A stretch of DNA of 64,000 bases from Thalassococcus sp. S3 (GTDB taxonomy: Bacteria > Pseudomonadota > Alphaproteobacteria > Rhodobacterales > Rhodobacteraceae), in contig NZ_CP022303.1 in NCBI RefSeq assembly GCF_004216475.1, positions 4,461,001 through 4,525,000 of the forward strand. The letters are read 5' to 3'. Every line of letters starts with the position of its first letter. The first letter of the stretch is position 1. The notes beneath the pieces were generated by a model. The model was not told the DNA's origin. It searched no databases and worked only from the letters and a program-made list of their open reading frames with translations. A program made the translations under genes and the position numbers. Below are positions 34,122 to 43,700 of this stretch, in pieces.

Positions 34122-35450
34122 TCAGGACACCGGCAAAACGTCTGCCAGCGCGGTCTCCAGCTTCTCGACCAGTTCCACGATCTGCGTGTCCTCTATGACG
34201 AAAGGCGGCGCGAGGAGCACATGATCGCCTCTGCGGCCATCGCGCGTCCCTTGCATTGGATAGCAGATAAGACCCGCGTTGAAGGCTGCCTTCTTCAGAC
34301 GTCCCGCGATGTTCAGTTCGGGGTCGAACGGTGCTTTTGTGGACCGGTCCGCCACAAACTCCAGCCCCAGAAACAGCCCGCGCCCGCGGATGTCGCCAAT
34401 ATGGGGGTGCTGACCAAATCGATTTTCGAGCGCATGGGTTAACGCCTCTCCTTTCGCTTGAACACGCGCGATCAGATCGCGGTCAAGCAGCGCCCTGAGA
34501 ACCGCGAGGCCCGCAGCGCAGGCAACCGGGTGACCAACATAAGTGTGCCCATGCTGGAAGAAACCTGACCCATCGCGCACGGTCCGGTAGATGTGATCGC
34601 TGCACAGCATCGCACCAATCGGCTGATATCCCGCGCCAAGGCCCTTCGCGATGCAAAGGATATCCGGCGCCACCCCATCCGCGTCGCACGCAAAAAGATG
34701 CCCGGTGCGCCCCATCCCGCACATCACCTCGTCAAGGATCAGCAGAACGCCGTAGCGCGAGCAGATCTCGCGCACGCGCCGAAAATACCCCTCTACTGCG
34801 GGAACGGCGCCGAGGGTGGCGCCCACCACAGGCTCTGCAATAAAGGCCATGACCTTGTCCGGGCCGAGGCGGAGGATCTCTTCCTCCAGTTCCTGCGCGG
34901 CACGTACCCCGTATACTTCCGGTGTCTCATGCTCCCCTCCCTCTGCGTAGGCGTAACAGGGTGCGATATGATGAACTTCGGTCAGCAGCGGCTCGAACGG
35001 GGCACGCCGCCACGCATTGCCGCCTGCCGCCAGCGCACCCAGCGTATTGCCGTGATAGCTTTGGCGTCTGGCGATCAGATGCGTGCGTTCGGGCGCGCCT
35101 CGCTCAAGGTGGTATTGCCGGGCCAGCTTGATCGCCGCCTCCACCGCTTCGGACCCGCCGGAAACGAAGTAAACCCGATCCAATGGCGCGGGGGCATGCC
35201 GGATCAGAAGCTCAGCCAGTTCTTCAGCCGGTTGGCTGGTAAAGAAACCGGTATGGGCAAAGGCGAGTTGGGCCGCCTGCTTTTGGATCGCCTCGATAAT
35301 TTCCGGATCAGCATGTCCCAGGCAGGACACAGCCGCGCCGCCGGAGCCGTCCAGATAGCGTTTTCCCGCCTCATCGATCAGATAGCACCCCTCGGCCGCG
35401 ACTGCGGTCACTGGCGGTGAAAGCGGCTGGCGCGGAAAGACGTGGCTCAT
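34122..35450 (-). CDS. Class III pyridoxal-phosphate aminotransferase
   Basis: This 442-residue fold-type I aminotransferase of class III has the PLP lysine at K269 in CIAKGLGAGYQP, the aspartate of LILDEVMCGMGRTG (D240) and the phosphate-binding SGGSEAVEAAIKLAR near residue 97. Members use omega-amino acids, diamines or beta-amino acids with pyruvate or 2-oxoglutarate. The start is the ATG at 35450; the open frame upstream is promoter sequence. It is divergent from an RpiR-type regulator, which may control it and the TAXI-TRAP transporter that follows. Confidence 0.88.
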   Translation of the reverse strand: MSHVFPRQPLSPPVTAVAAEGCYLIDEAGKRYLDGSGGAAVSCLGHADPEIIEAIQKQAAQLAFAHTGFFTSQPAEELAELLIRHAPAPLDRVYFVSGGSEAVEAAIKLARQYHLERGAPERTHLIARRQSYHGNTLGALAAGGNAWRRAPFEPLLTEVHHIAPCYAYAEGGEHETPEVYGVRAAQELEEEILRLGPDKVMAFIAEPVVGATLGAVPAVEGYFRRVREICSRYGVLLILDEVMCGMGRTGHLFACDADGVAPDILCIAKGLGAGYQPIGAMLCSDHIYRTVRDGSGFFQHGHTYVGHPVACAAGLAVLRALLDRDLIARVQAKGEALTHALENRFGQHPHIGDIRGRGLFLGLEFVADRSTKAPFDPELNIAGRLKKAAFNAGLICYPMQGTRDGRRGDHVLLAPPFVIEDTQIVELVEKLETALADVLPVS

Positions 35451-35559
35451 GGCGGGACCCAAGGAAAAATGTGTAACGGCTGACCGAATGACCGCATCCT
35501 GCGCGTTCGGCCTTCCAATCACTCAGTCGAAAACGTTTGGGCCTGTCAAATCAGGGGGC

Positions 35560-35578
35560 GGAAAACGTATGTTATTCC
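35560..35578. promoter_or_regulatory. Imperfect palindrome between aminotransferase and rpiR-like genes
   Basis: GGAAAACGTATGTTATTCC is an imperfect inverted repeat (GGAA...TTCC with AAC/GTT inside). It lies 22 bp before the regulator start. A second GAAAACGT copy occurs about 32 bp to the left, near 35528. They are candidate sites for the adjacent regulator. Confidence 0.35.
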
Positions 35579-35600
35579 CAAATCAACGTGCCGAATCGCC

Positions 35601-36482
35601 ATGGACCCCACGCTCAAACCCCGTCTGCTTGCCACCCTGAAGGACGAGATTGCCCAAATGACCCCGCAACAGCGCGTGGCGGCAAGATACATCCTAGATC
35701 ATCCGATGGAGTTCGGACTGAATTCGGTACGGGAGACAGCGCACCAGGCAGGGGTAAGCACCTACACCCTTGTTAAACTGGCAAATTACCTGGGCTTTTC
35801 GCGCTTCGAAGCACTTCGCGCTCCGTTTCGCCACGCCCTGCTGCAAAATGCGCAGAGCGGCTGGGTTCCCGCCTGGGTAGAGGCCAGCGATCACAAAGCC
35901 GAAGATCGGGAGGCTGGCGCCGAAGCGGCCCGAAATGCCTTATCCATCGTATCGCGTTCGTTAGAAAGTCAGGCGCCATCTGCGCTTTATGATGCAGTGG
36001 AAACGCTCTTTGGCGCCCGCATGGTCTATGTCACCGCCGTGCGCTCAACCTATGCGATGGCCTACTATCTTCACTATGTCGGTCGCATGGCCCTCCCTTC
36101 GCTACAACTGATCCCAAGACACCAGAACAGCGCAATCGACGATTTGAATGACGCAGAGCCAGGCGATGTGTTGATCGCCATCACCGTCACGCCCTACTCC
36201 CGAGAAACCATTGCAGCTTGCGAGTTTGCGCAGCAGAAAGGCCTAAAGTTACTGCTGATTTCAGATTCCGAGGTGATCTCCCCCCAATTGAGGCCGGAGC
36301 ATGTTTTGACAGCCTCGATCCAAAGCACCCATCATTTCGGATGCTTCGCAGGCCTGACCGCCGTGATCGAAGTGCTTATCGCCCTTTTGATGAAGCGCGG
36401 CGGCGCAGAGGCATGGAGCCGAATCAAGACCTATGACGCCCTTCGGACCGACAACGACGCATATTGGACCTATCAAAAATAA
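35601..36482 (+). CDS. MurR/RpiR-family transcriptional regulator
   Basis: This 293-residue regulator has an N-terminal HTH_6 domain (about 1-80: MTPQQRVAARYILDHP, VRETAHQAGVSTYTLVKLANYLGF) and a C-terminal SIS domain (about 120-270: YVTAVRSTYAMAYYLHY, DVLIAITVTPYSRETIAAC). SIS domains bind phosphosugars or related ligands. It is divergent from the aminotransferase and upstream of the TAXI-TRAP genes, and probably responds to their substrate. The start is the ATG after the palindrome. Confidence 0.88.
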   Translation: MDPTLKPRLLATLKDEIAQMTPQQRVAARYILDHPMEFGLNSVRETAHQAGVSTYTLVKLANYLGFSRFEALRAPFRHALLQNAQSGWVPAWVEASDHKAEDREAGAEAARNALSIVSRSLESQAPSALYDAVETLFGARMVYVTAVRSTYAMAYYLHYVGRMALPSLQLIPRHQNSAIDDLNDAEPGDVLIAITVTPYSRETIAACEFAQQKGLKLLLISDSEVISPQLRPEHVLTASIQSTHHFGCFAGLTAVIEVLIALLMKRGGAEAWSRIKTYDALRTDNDAYWTYQK

Positions 36483-36575
36483 CATCAGTTTTTTCGTGAC
36501 ATGCGCACACGCATTCGCGAACGTCTCAGGGCGAATTTGGCGGTCCCAACCGCCTAAGAATAATGGGAGAGCTTC

Positions 36576-37547
36576 ATGAAATATCAAAATGTTATGGCCA
36601 GCGCGGTTGCTGCGGTGTCGATCGCCGTCGGTGGAACAGCGTTCGCTCAAGATCAGCAGTTCATCTCCATCGGAACCGGGGGTGTGACGGGTGTGTACTA
36701 TCCAACCGGCGGCGCGATCTGCCGTCTGGTGAACCGGGAGCGGAAAGAGCACGGCATTCGCTGCGCGGTGGAATCGACCGGTGGGTCTGTCTACAACATC
36801 AACACGATCAAGGGTGGCGAGCTTGAATTCGGTGTCGCCCAATCGGACTGGCAGCACCATGCCTTCAACGGTACGTCGAAGTTTTCCGACAATCCCTTCC
36901 CTGAGATCCGGGCGATGTTCTCGGTCCACCCCGAACCCTTCACGTTGCTTGTTCGGGGCGACAGCGGCATCAGCTCCTTTGAGGAGCTGAAAGGAAAACG
37001 CGTCAACGTGGGCAACCCGGGATCCGGCCAGCGGGCCACTATGGAAGTGGTGATGGACGCCTTCGGTCTGTCCATGGACGATTTCGCGCTCGCGACTGAA
37101 TATAAAGGGTCTGAAATGGCCAAGCAGATCTGCGACGACAACATCGACGCGATGATCTACACGATCGGCCACCCCGCCGCGGCCATCAAAGAAGCCACCA
37201 CAACCTGCGACGTGAAACTCGTCTCGGTGGAAGGGGCGCCAATCGATCAGCTGGTTGCCGACAACCCCTATTACCGTGTCGCGACGATCCCCGGCGGAAT
37301 GTATGCGGGCACCGATGGTGACACGACGACATTCGGTGTTGGCGCGACCTTCGTGACATCCGCCAACATCCCCGACGAGGTTGCCTATGTCGTCGCAAAA
37401 GCCGTGATGTCGAACCTGGACGATTTCCGCGGCCTGCATCCGGCCTTTGCAAATCTCGACGCCGCGCAGATGATCAACGACGGTCTGTCGGCCCCCCTGC
37501 ATCCCGGCGCCGAGAAAGCCTATAAAGAGCTGGGTCTGATGGACTAA
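36576..37547 (+). CDS. TAXI-family TRAP transporter solute-binding protein
   Basis: This 323-residue periplasmic receptor has a signal peptide to about residue 24 (GGTAFA-QDQ). The mature part starts FISIGTGGVTGVYYPTGGAICRLVN, the hallmark of TAXI proteins, and continues with NPGSGQRATMEVVMDAFGL. Its ligand is unknown, though TAXI proteins bind glutamate-like and other organic acids, and an aminotransferase is encoded nearby. A 13-bp-stem hairpin separates it from the permease gene, which would favour excess receptor. Confidence 0.9.
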   Translation: MKYQNVMASAVAAVSIAVGGTAFAQDQQFISIGTGGVTGVYYPTGGAICRLVNRERKEHGIRCAVESTGGSVYNINTIKGGELEFGVAQSDWQHHAFNGTSKFSDNPFPEIRAMFSVHPEPFTLLVRGDSGISSFEELKGKRVNVGNPGSGQRATMEVVMDAFGLSMDDFALATEYKGSEMAKQICDDNIDAMIYTIGHPAAAIKEATTTCDVKLVSVEGAPIDQLVADNPYYRVATIPGGMYAGTDGDTTTFGVGATFVTSANIPDEVAYVVAKAVMSNLDDFRGLHPAFANLDAAQMINDGLSAPLHPGAEKAYKELGLMD

Positions 37548-37576
37548 ATGACGGTCCGACGACCACTTTGAAAAAG

Positions 37577-37608
37577 AACGCCAGCGCATCTTCAAATGCG
37601 CTGGCGTT
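37577..37608 (+). terminator. Perfect 13-bp hairpin between TAXI receptor and permease genes
   Basis: AACGCCAGCGCAT (37577-37589) pairs exactly with ATGCGCTGGCGTT (37596-37608) around a 6-nt loop. An A-run precedes it but only TTTG follows, so it would act as a partial terminator or mRNA-end stabiliser in the + direction. Confidence 0.65.
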
Positions 37609-37653
37609 TGTCACTCAACGAGACGCGAAATGCGCCAAAGAGGAAACGGGGAT

Positions 37654-40272
37654 ATGACAGAGACCAAGACCGCCGAAGACATGGTCGCCGAGGCAGATAC
37701 CGGTGCGCGCCAGGCAAGCCCGATTGCGATGCAGTTGATATTCGCGCTGTGTATCACCTGGTCCCTGTTCCAGCTTTACATCGCATCGAAACTGCCTGGC
37801 GTTCTGGCCCAGGCGACGGGCGTCAGCGAATTCGCGAACATCGTGGCGCAGGCCCGGTTCGTTCACCTCGCCTTCGCCATCGTTCTGGCAACCTTGGCCT
37901 TTCCGATCCTCGGTCATCGTAATCGCATCCCCGTTTATGACTGGATCCTGGCGGCCCTCGGCACTGCGGCATGTCTTTACCTTGTCATCTTCCGCTTCGA
38001 GATCGCGGACCGGCCCGGCCTTTGGAACACCACCGACATCGTGATGTCCGGTATCGGGATGATCGTGCTGATGATTGCCGTCTACCGATCCCTCGGACTT
38101 CCGCTTGTGATCATCGCCTCCCTCTTCCTCGCCCTCGCCTTTTTCGGCGGATATTCCGAATGGGTCGGCAGTGTCACAAATTACGGTGGTGCGTCCTTCT
38201 CAAAAGCGATGGGCCATTACTGGATGCAGACCGAAGGCATCTTTGGCGTGGCGCTCGGCGTCTCCACGTCGATGATCTTCCTCTTTGTGCTTTTTGGGGC
38301 CTTGCTGGAAAAGGCAGGTGGCGGGAACTGGTTCATCAAGGTCGCCATCGCCCTGCTTGGCACGTTGAGAGGCGGGCCTGCCAAGGCCGCTGTTCTGTCG
38401 TCCATGATGACGGGCATGATCTCGGGCTCCTCTATCGCCAACACCGTGACCACCGGTACATTCACGATCCCTTTGATGAAGCGCATTGGCTTCTCTTCCG
38501 AAAAGGCCGGCGCGGTCGAGGTCGCGTCCTCCACCAACGGGCAACTCACACCACCGGTCATGGGGGCGGCCGCCTTCCTGATGGTCGAGTATGTCAACAT
38601 TCCCTACATCGAGGTGATCAAACACGCCTTCCTGCCGGCCGTGATCTCGTACATCGCGCTGCTTTACATCGTGCATCTTGAAAGCCTGAAGTTGCGCCTG
38701 GAAGGCCTGAAAAAACCGGGGCGGCACATCGGGATCCTGATGATCCTGATCCTGTTTCTGACCGGCTTTTTGGGCATGGCGGCGATCACCTTCCTTGTCG
38801 TGGGCTTTCGGGCCATGCTGGAACCGTTGATGCCCGACGCCACGATCTATCCCGCGTTGGTGCTTTTGGGCCTGGCCTACCTGCTCCTGGTGTTTCTTGC
38901 CTCCCGTTTCCCCGACCTCAAAATCGATGATCCGAATGACAAGGTCGTCTCTGCCCCGCGCCTCACACCCACTTTCCTAGGGGGCGCGTATTTTGCCCTG
39001 CCGATCTTTGTCCTTGTCTGGAACCTCATGGTCCGGACCGAGCATCTGGACCGGCTTTCGCCCGCTTTGTCGGCATTCTGGGCCACCATCGCGATGATCA
39101 TCGTCGCGCTGACCCACCGTCCGCTCAAAGCGATGTTCCGCGGTGAATCCGAATTCGCAAACCAGACCGTCGCCGGTTTTCGCGATTTCGTGTCAGGGCT
39201 GGAAAGCGGTGCGCGCAACATGATCGGCATCGGCGTCGCCACCGGAGCCGCGGGGATCATTGTGGGAACAATTTCATTGACCGGCGCCCACCAGATCATC
39301 GGCCAGGTGATCGAGATCATCTCGGGCGGTAATCTGATGATACTGCTGATCTTGGTTGCAATCCTCTCTCTGATCCTTGGGATGGGTTTGCCAACGACAG
39401 CCAACTACATTGTTGTGTCATCGCTGATGGCCCCCGTGATCGTGTCCGTGGGCGCCCAATCCGGCCTGATCGTTCCATTGATCGCCGTCCATATGTTCGT
39501 GTTCTACTTCGGTATTCTTGCCGACGACACGCCGCCCGTCGGCCTTGCGGCCTATGCCGCCGCTGCAATCAGTCGCGGGGATCCGATCATGACCGGCGTG
39601 CAGGGCTTTGCCTATGATATCCGCACAGCCCTGTTGCCGTTCATGTTCATCTTCAACACCGACCTCCTTCTTATCGATGTCGGTCCGTTAAAAGCGGTGA
39701 TGGTCTTCTTCATCTCGCTCATAGCGATGCTTGTCTTCGCAGCGGTCACACAAGGCTATTTCATCGCCCGAAACAGGCGATGGGAGGCTGTGGTTATGTT
39801 GTTGATCGTGTTCATGTTGTTCCGACCCGATTTCTTTCTCAACCAGTGGCAGGATCAGTATACGGAGCACACCGGATCGTCCGCCATCACGGCGATCGGG
39901 GATATCGAAAGCGGTACGGACGCCCGTATCACTGTCTCAGCGCCGGATTTTGACACGGGGATCGTTGGAAGCAAGACAATCGTTCTGACCCCTGAGGAAG
40001 CAGGCTCAGGGCTTGACCGTCTCCAGGCTGCCGGTCTGACCGTCATGGAAAGCGATGGCCTTTTGTTACTTGAAGAGCCTTTCCCGGGAACGCCCTATTT
40101 CGAATCTCTCGGAAACGAGTACGACTTCTATGGCGACGAACCGGCCCAGATCGTGATGGTGCAGATCGAAAATGACCGTATGCCCAAAGAGCTGTTCTTC
40201 ATCCCGGCCCTGATCCTTCTGGGCTTCATCATCGCCCTGCAAAGTCGTCGTATGACGCAAGCCGCATTTTAG
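37654..40272 (+). CDS. TRAP transporter fused permease, 4TM/12TM (TAXI type, DUF3394 tail)
   Basis: This 872-residue membrane protein joins the DctQ-like four-helix part (about 25-190) to the DctM-like twelve-helix part (about 200-690). A soluble C-terminal DUF3394-type domain (about 735-850) and one last helix follow. The permease core shows GNWFIKVAIALLGTLRGGPAKAA-like and MTGMISGSSIANTVTTG stretches and ILGMGLPTTANYIV in the second half. The start is the ATG after GAGGAAACGGGG; an in-frame ATG 24 bp earlier is less likely. It works with the TAXI receptor upstream. Confidence 0.9.
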   Translation: MTETKTAEDMVAEADTGARQASPIAMQLIFALCITWSLFQLYIASKLPGVLAQATGVSEFANIVAQARFVHLAFAIVLATLAFPILGHRNRIPVYDWILAALGTAACLYLVIFRFEIADRPGLWNTTDIVMSGIGMIVLMIAVYRSLGLPLVIIASLFLALAFFGGYSEWVGSVTNYGGASFSKAMGHYWMQTEGIFGVALGVSTSMIFLFVLFGALLEKAGGGNWFIKVAIALLGTLRGGPAKAAVLSSMMTGMISGSSIANTVTTGTFTIPLMKRIGFSSEKAGAVEVASSTNGQLTPPVMGAAAFLMVEYVNIPYIEVIKHAFLPAVISYIALLYIVHLESLKLRLEGLKKPGRHIGILMILILFLTGFLGMAAITFLVVGFRAMLEPLMPDATIYPALVLLGLAYLLLVFLASRFPDLKIDDPNDKVVSAPRLTPTFLGGAYFALPIFVLVWNLMVRTEHLDRLSPALSAFWATIAMIIVALTHRPLKAMFRGESEFANQTVAGFRDFVSGLESGARNMIGIGVATGAAGIIVGTISLTGAHQIIGQVIEIISGGNLMILLILVAILSLILGMGLPTTANYIVVSSLMAPVIVSVGAQSGLIVPLIAVHMFVFYFGILADDTPPVGLAAYAAAAISRGDPIMTGVQGFAYDIRTALLPFMFIFNTDLLLIDVGPLKAVMVFFISLIAMLVFAAVTQGYFIARNRRWEAVVMLLIVFMLFRPDFFLNQWQDQYTEHTGSSAITAIGDIESGTDARITVSAPDFDTGIVGSKTIVLTPEEAGSGLDRLQAAGLTVMESDGLLLLEEPFPGTPYFESLGNEYDFYGDEPAQIVMVQIENDRMPKELFFIPALILLGFIIALQSRRMTQAAF

Positions 40273-40283
40273 GGAAGAAACCC

Positions 40284-40703
40284 ATGTTCAACTCGGTGCT
40301 CATTCCCGTGGATCTGTCGATCCCCGAAGAGACAAAGATACTCTTGAACGCGGCCAAGGATTTGACAGACCCGTGGAACAGCAAAGTTCACGTGGCCAGT
40401 GTCATTCCCGATGCGGGCATGGCCATTGTCGGATCCTATCTGGGGAGCGGGTTTGAAAACGAAGCGCACCAGCGTGCCGAGGGCGAGTTAAGGCAAGCTG
40501 TGGAGTCGGCAGGCCTTTCGGCCCTGACCCATATCTTGTCCGGTACGGTCTACGACAAGGTCATCCATCTCGCCAACACGCTTGAGGTCGACCTTATCAT
40601 GGTCGGCGCCCATCAGCCTGAGCTGAAAGACTATCTTCTGGGATCAAACGCAGCGCGCCTGGTGCGTCACTCTCAAAAGTCGGTTCTCGTTCTGCGGCAT
40701 TAG
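40284..40703 (+). CDS. Universal stress protein (UspA family), TRAP-associated
   Basis: This 139-residue UspA-fold protein opens with FNSVLIPVDLS, has DLIMVGAHQP and the ATP-binding type motif G-x2-G-x9-G(S/T) as LLGSNAARLVRHSQKSVLVL near the C-terminus. The gene is 11 bp after the permease. USPs encoded with TRAP transporters, such as TeaD of the ectoine transporter, bind ATP and tune uptake, so a regulatory subunit is the probable role. It ends 43 bp from the convergent RTX gene. Confidence 0.88.
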   Translation: MFNSVLIPVDLSIPEETKILLNAAKDLTDPWNSKVHVASVIPDAGMAIVGSYLGSGFENEAHQRAEGELRQAVESAGLSALTHILSGTVYDKVIHLANTLEVDLIMVGAHQPELKDYLLGSNAARLVRHSQKSVLVLRH

Positions 40704-40746
40704 TCGAGCGCGCATCTGTCGGCCTCAGCGTCGTGTTATGGGTGCG

Positions 40747-43700
40747 CTAGACAAGGACAATGTCCCCGACAAGGCCAGCCGTGCTGGACAACCCCTCAAG
40801 CAAGACGGAATGACCGGCACCGAAATCGAATAGCACGCCCTGGCCGGTCACCGTTGCCAGTTCGTTGACCACGCGGGCCGCTCCCCGACCACCGACCAGG
40901 GCCGATGCGAACTGCAGCGTATCCGTCCCAACCGTGAAATCCGTAATGACATCCGCTGCGGTGGCAGTGCCAAAGACAAACAGATCCGCGCCCGCGCCGC
41001 CGGTCACCGTGTCCTGACCCAATGCCCCGCCCTGAGTGTTGTCGATATAGCGATCATTCCCTGCGCCGAGGAAAATGCGATCCCGGCCATTGCCGCCGAA
41101 AACGAGATCGTTGCCCTCGCCTGCATCAATAAAATCGAAACTGTCCCCACCATAGACTGTGTCGTTGCCTTTCCGCGCACGGATCACATCGTCACCTGCC
41201 TCGCCATGAAAGACATCCCCGCCGTTGCCGCCTTCAATCGTATCGTTGCCGAAGCCGCCGAAGACCGTGTCGGACCCAAGGTCGCCGCCTTGCCCGTTGT
41301 CGTTGAACCGGTCGTTGCCCTGGTTCAGGAAAATCAGGTCCCGGCCATTGCCACTCCAGACCGTATCATTTCCCAAGCCCGCTGAGATCGTATCGAACTG
41401 ATCGCCGCCATAGACCCTGTCGTCGCCATCACGCGCGTTGATCAGGTCAGCCCCCCATTCGCCGTGGAACTCATCCCCGCCGTTGCCGCCTTCAATCGTG
41501 TCGTCGCCAAAGCCGGCAAAGACCGTGTCGCGCCCAAGATCTCCACCCTGGCCGTTGTCGTTGAACCGGTCGTTGCCCTGGTTGAGGAAAATCAGGTCCC
41601 GGCCATTGCCACCCCAGACCGTGTCATTCCCCCGACCCGCCGAAATCGTATCGAACTGATCGCCGCCATAAATCCTGTCGTCGCCATCACGCGCGTTGAT
41701 CAGGTCGGCCCCCCATTCGCCGTGGAACTCATCCCCGCCGTTGCCACCTTCAATCGTATCATCGCCAAAACCGCCGAAGACCGTGTCGCGTCCAAGGTCG
41801 CCGCCTTGCGCATTGTCTTCGAAACGGTCGTTGCCCTGGTTCAGTAGGATGAGGTCGCGACCGTTGTCCCCACGGACGGTATCATCACCGCTGCCCGCAA
41901 AAATCGTATCAAAGTTCGCACCCCCGATCAGCAGATCGGCATCATCGCCTCCGTCCAGGGTGTCATTGCCATCGCCGCCCAGGATCGTATCGCGGCCTTT
42001 ACCGGTAATCAGAAGATCAGCGCCCCCTCTTCCGACCAGGCTGTCATCTCCGTCCTCCCCGGACAGCACGTTGTCCCGATTGTCGCCCGTCAACGTGTCG
42101 TCGCCCGAGCTGCCGAAGATGTTTTCGATGCTGTTGAGAGAATCGCGGCCTGCGCCGCCACTGACCTGCCCGGTCAGCAAATCGGCGTTCACACCCCCGG
42201 CGGATGTTGTCTCAACCTCTCCGTCACGACCGTTCGGCGCCTCTTCGGTATAGATCGCGGTATCAATCCCGTTGCCACCATCCAAAATGTCATTTCCCGC
42301 GCCGCCATGCAGCTTGTCGTCGCCGTTTCCACCGCGAAGAACATCATTGTCTGCACCGCCAAAGAGCTGATCGCGACCATCCCGCCCCTCGATCGTATCG
42401 CGCCCGGCCCGTCCGATCAGGCGGTTGTCCATGGCATCGCCGCGCAGCGTGTCATTTGCATTGGATGCGACGACAGCCTCAAAACCGCTCAGCGATACAT
42501 CAATGACGGAAATCACCGAGCTGTTGACGGGGCTTCGCCCCAGCCCGGAGGCCTTTCCGAGTGCTAGATCGACCTCAACAGCGTTTGAATAGGTTGGATC
42601 AAAGCTGATCGCATCAAAGCCTTCTCCACCTGAAAAAGTGCCGGAGGATCGTTCGACCAAAGCGGAATCGTTGCCTATCCCTCCAAAGAAGAAGACATCG
42701 CGAGAGGCGTTGTCGACCTCGACCCGGTCGTTGCCCGACATCCCGAAGAACTCGCCGTCGCTATCCATCCGCACGGTGTCGTCACCGTCTCCGGCACGCA
42801 GAATGGCACGACCATTAAGGTGATCAATCTCGTCATCCCCCGCACCCAGCACGAAATCCACCTGCGCGGTGCCACCCGGCCGGTTGTAGATGTAGTGGCT
42901 GGCGTCGGAGAAAAGGATGCGTTCGATCCCACCGTCAAAGAACGTGAGCCGCTGAACCGAAGGCCCGCTGAAGGACCGGTTGATCGAGCCGAGTGTCGTG
43001 CTGTCATAGGCCTGCAGGCTGGCCGCAATCGAACCCTCCTGGATATAGCGCCAGCGCACATCGCCCAGACCGCGCAAGTCCAGCGTATCAAAACCACTGC
43101 CGCCTCCGACATCGGGATTGCCAGGCGCATCCAGGGTTTTCTGGGTCAGAACAAGAAGGTCGTCCCCATCTCCGCCCTGGATCTCCGATGCGCCATCGGC
43201 AAAGATCGTGTCGTTTCCGCCGCCGCCATGCAGGTCAATCCCGTAGGTTGCGTTGACGTCGTAGTGACCTCTGAGAATGTCGGCAAAGTCTGATCCGACG
43301 AACGTCTCGATCCCGATGGCAGTGTCCGTTCCGATGACCCGGCCACTTGCGTCCAGCTTCTCGATCTTTCCTGTTTCAGCAAAGATACGGACGCGGCCCG
43401 GCGCCGTTCCCGTCTCGTCCAGATAGGCCCTTACGACGTTCCGGTCATTGGGCGCCATATAGGTCAGCTTGTCACGCAACGGGTTATAGTCGCTGGAATA
43501 GCTCAGCATGTCGGTGCCATCGCCACCATCATAGATGTCGCCCGGGCCCGCTTGGTGGGCGCCACCGGCAATCAAAAGATCGTTGTCCTTTCCGGTTTGC
43601 AGCCAATCGCGGCCATTTCCGCCCATAGCAACATCCCGCCCGTCTTCAGTCACGATCACATCGTTCCCGTTGCCGCCGGTGACGATATCCTCGCCGCCAT

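Noticed and set aside
40704..40746. Terminator between the UspA and RTX genes
   Set aside because: Only a weak GCGC-type pairing with mismatches and no T-run was visible.
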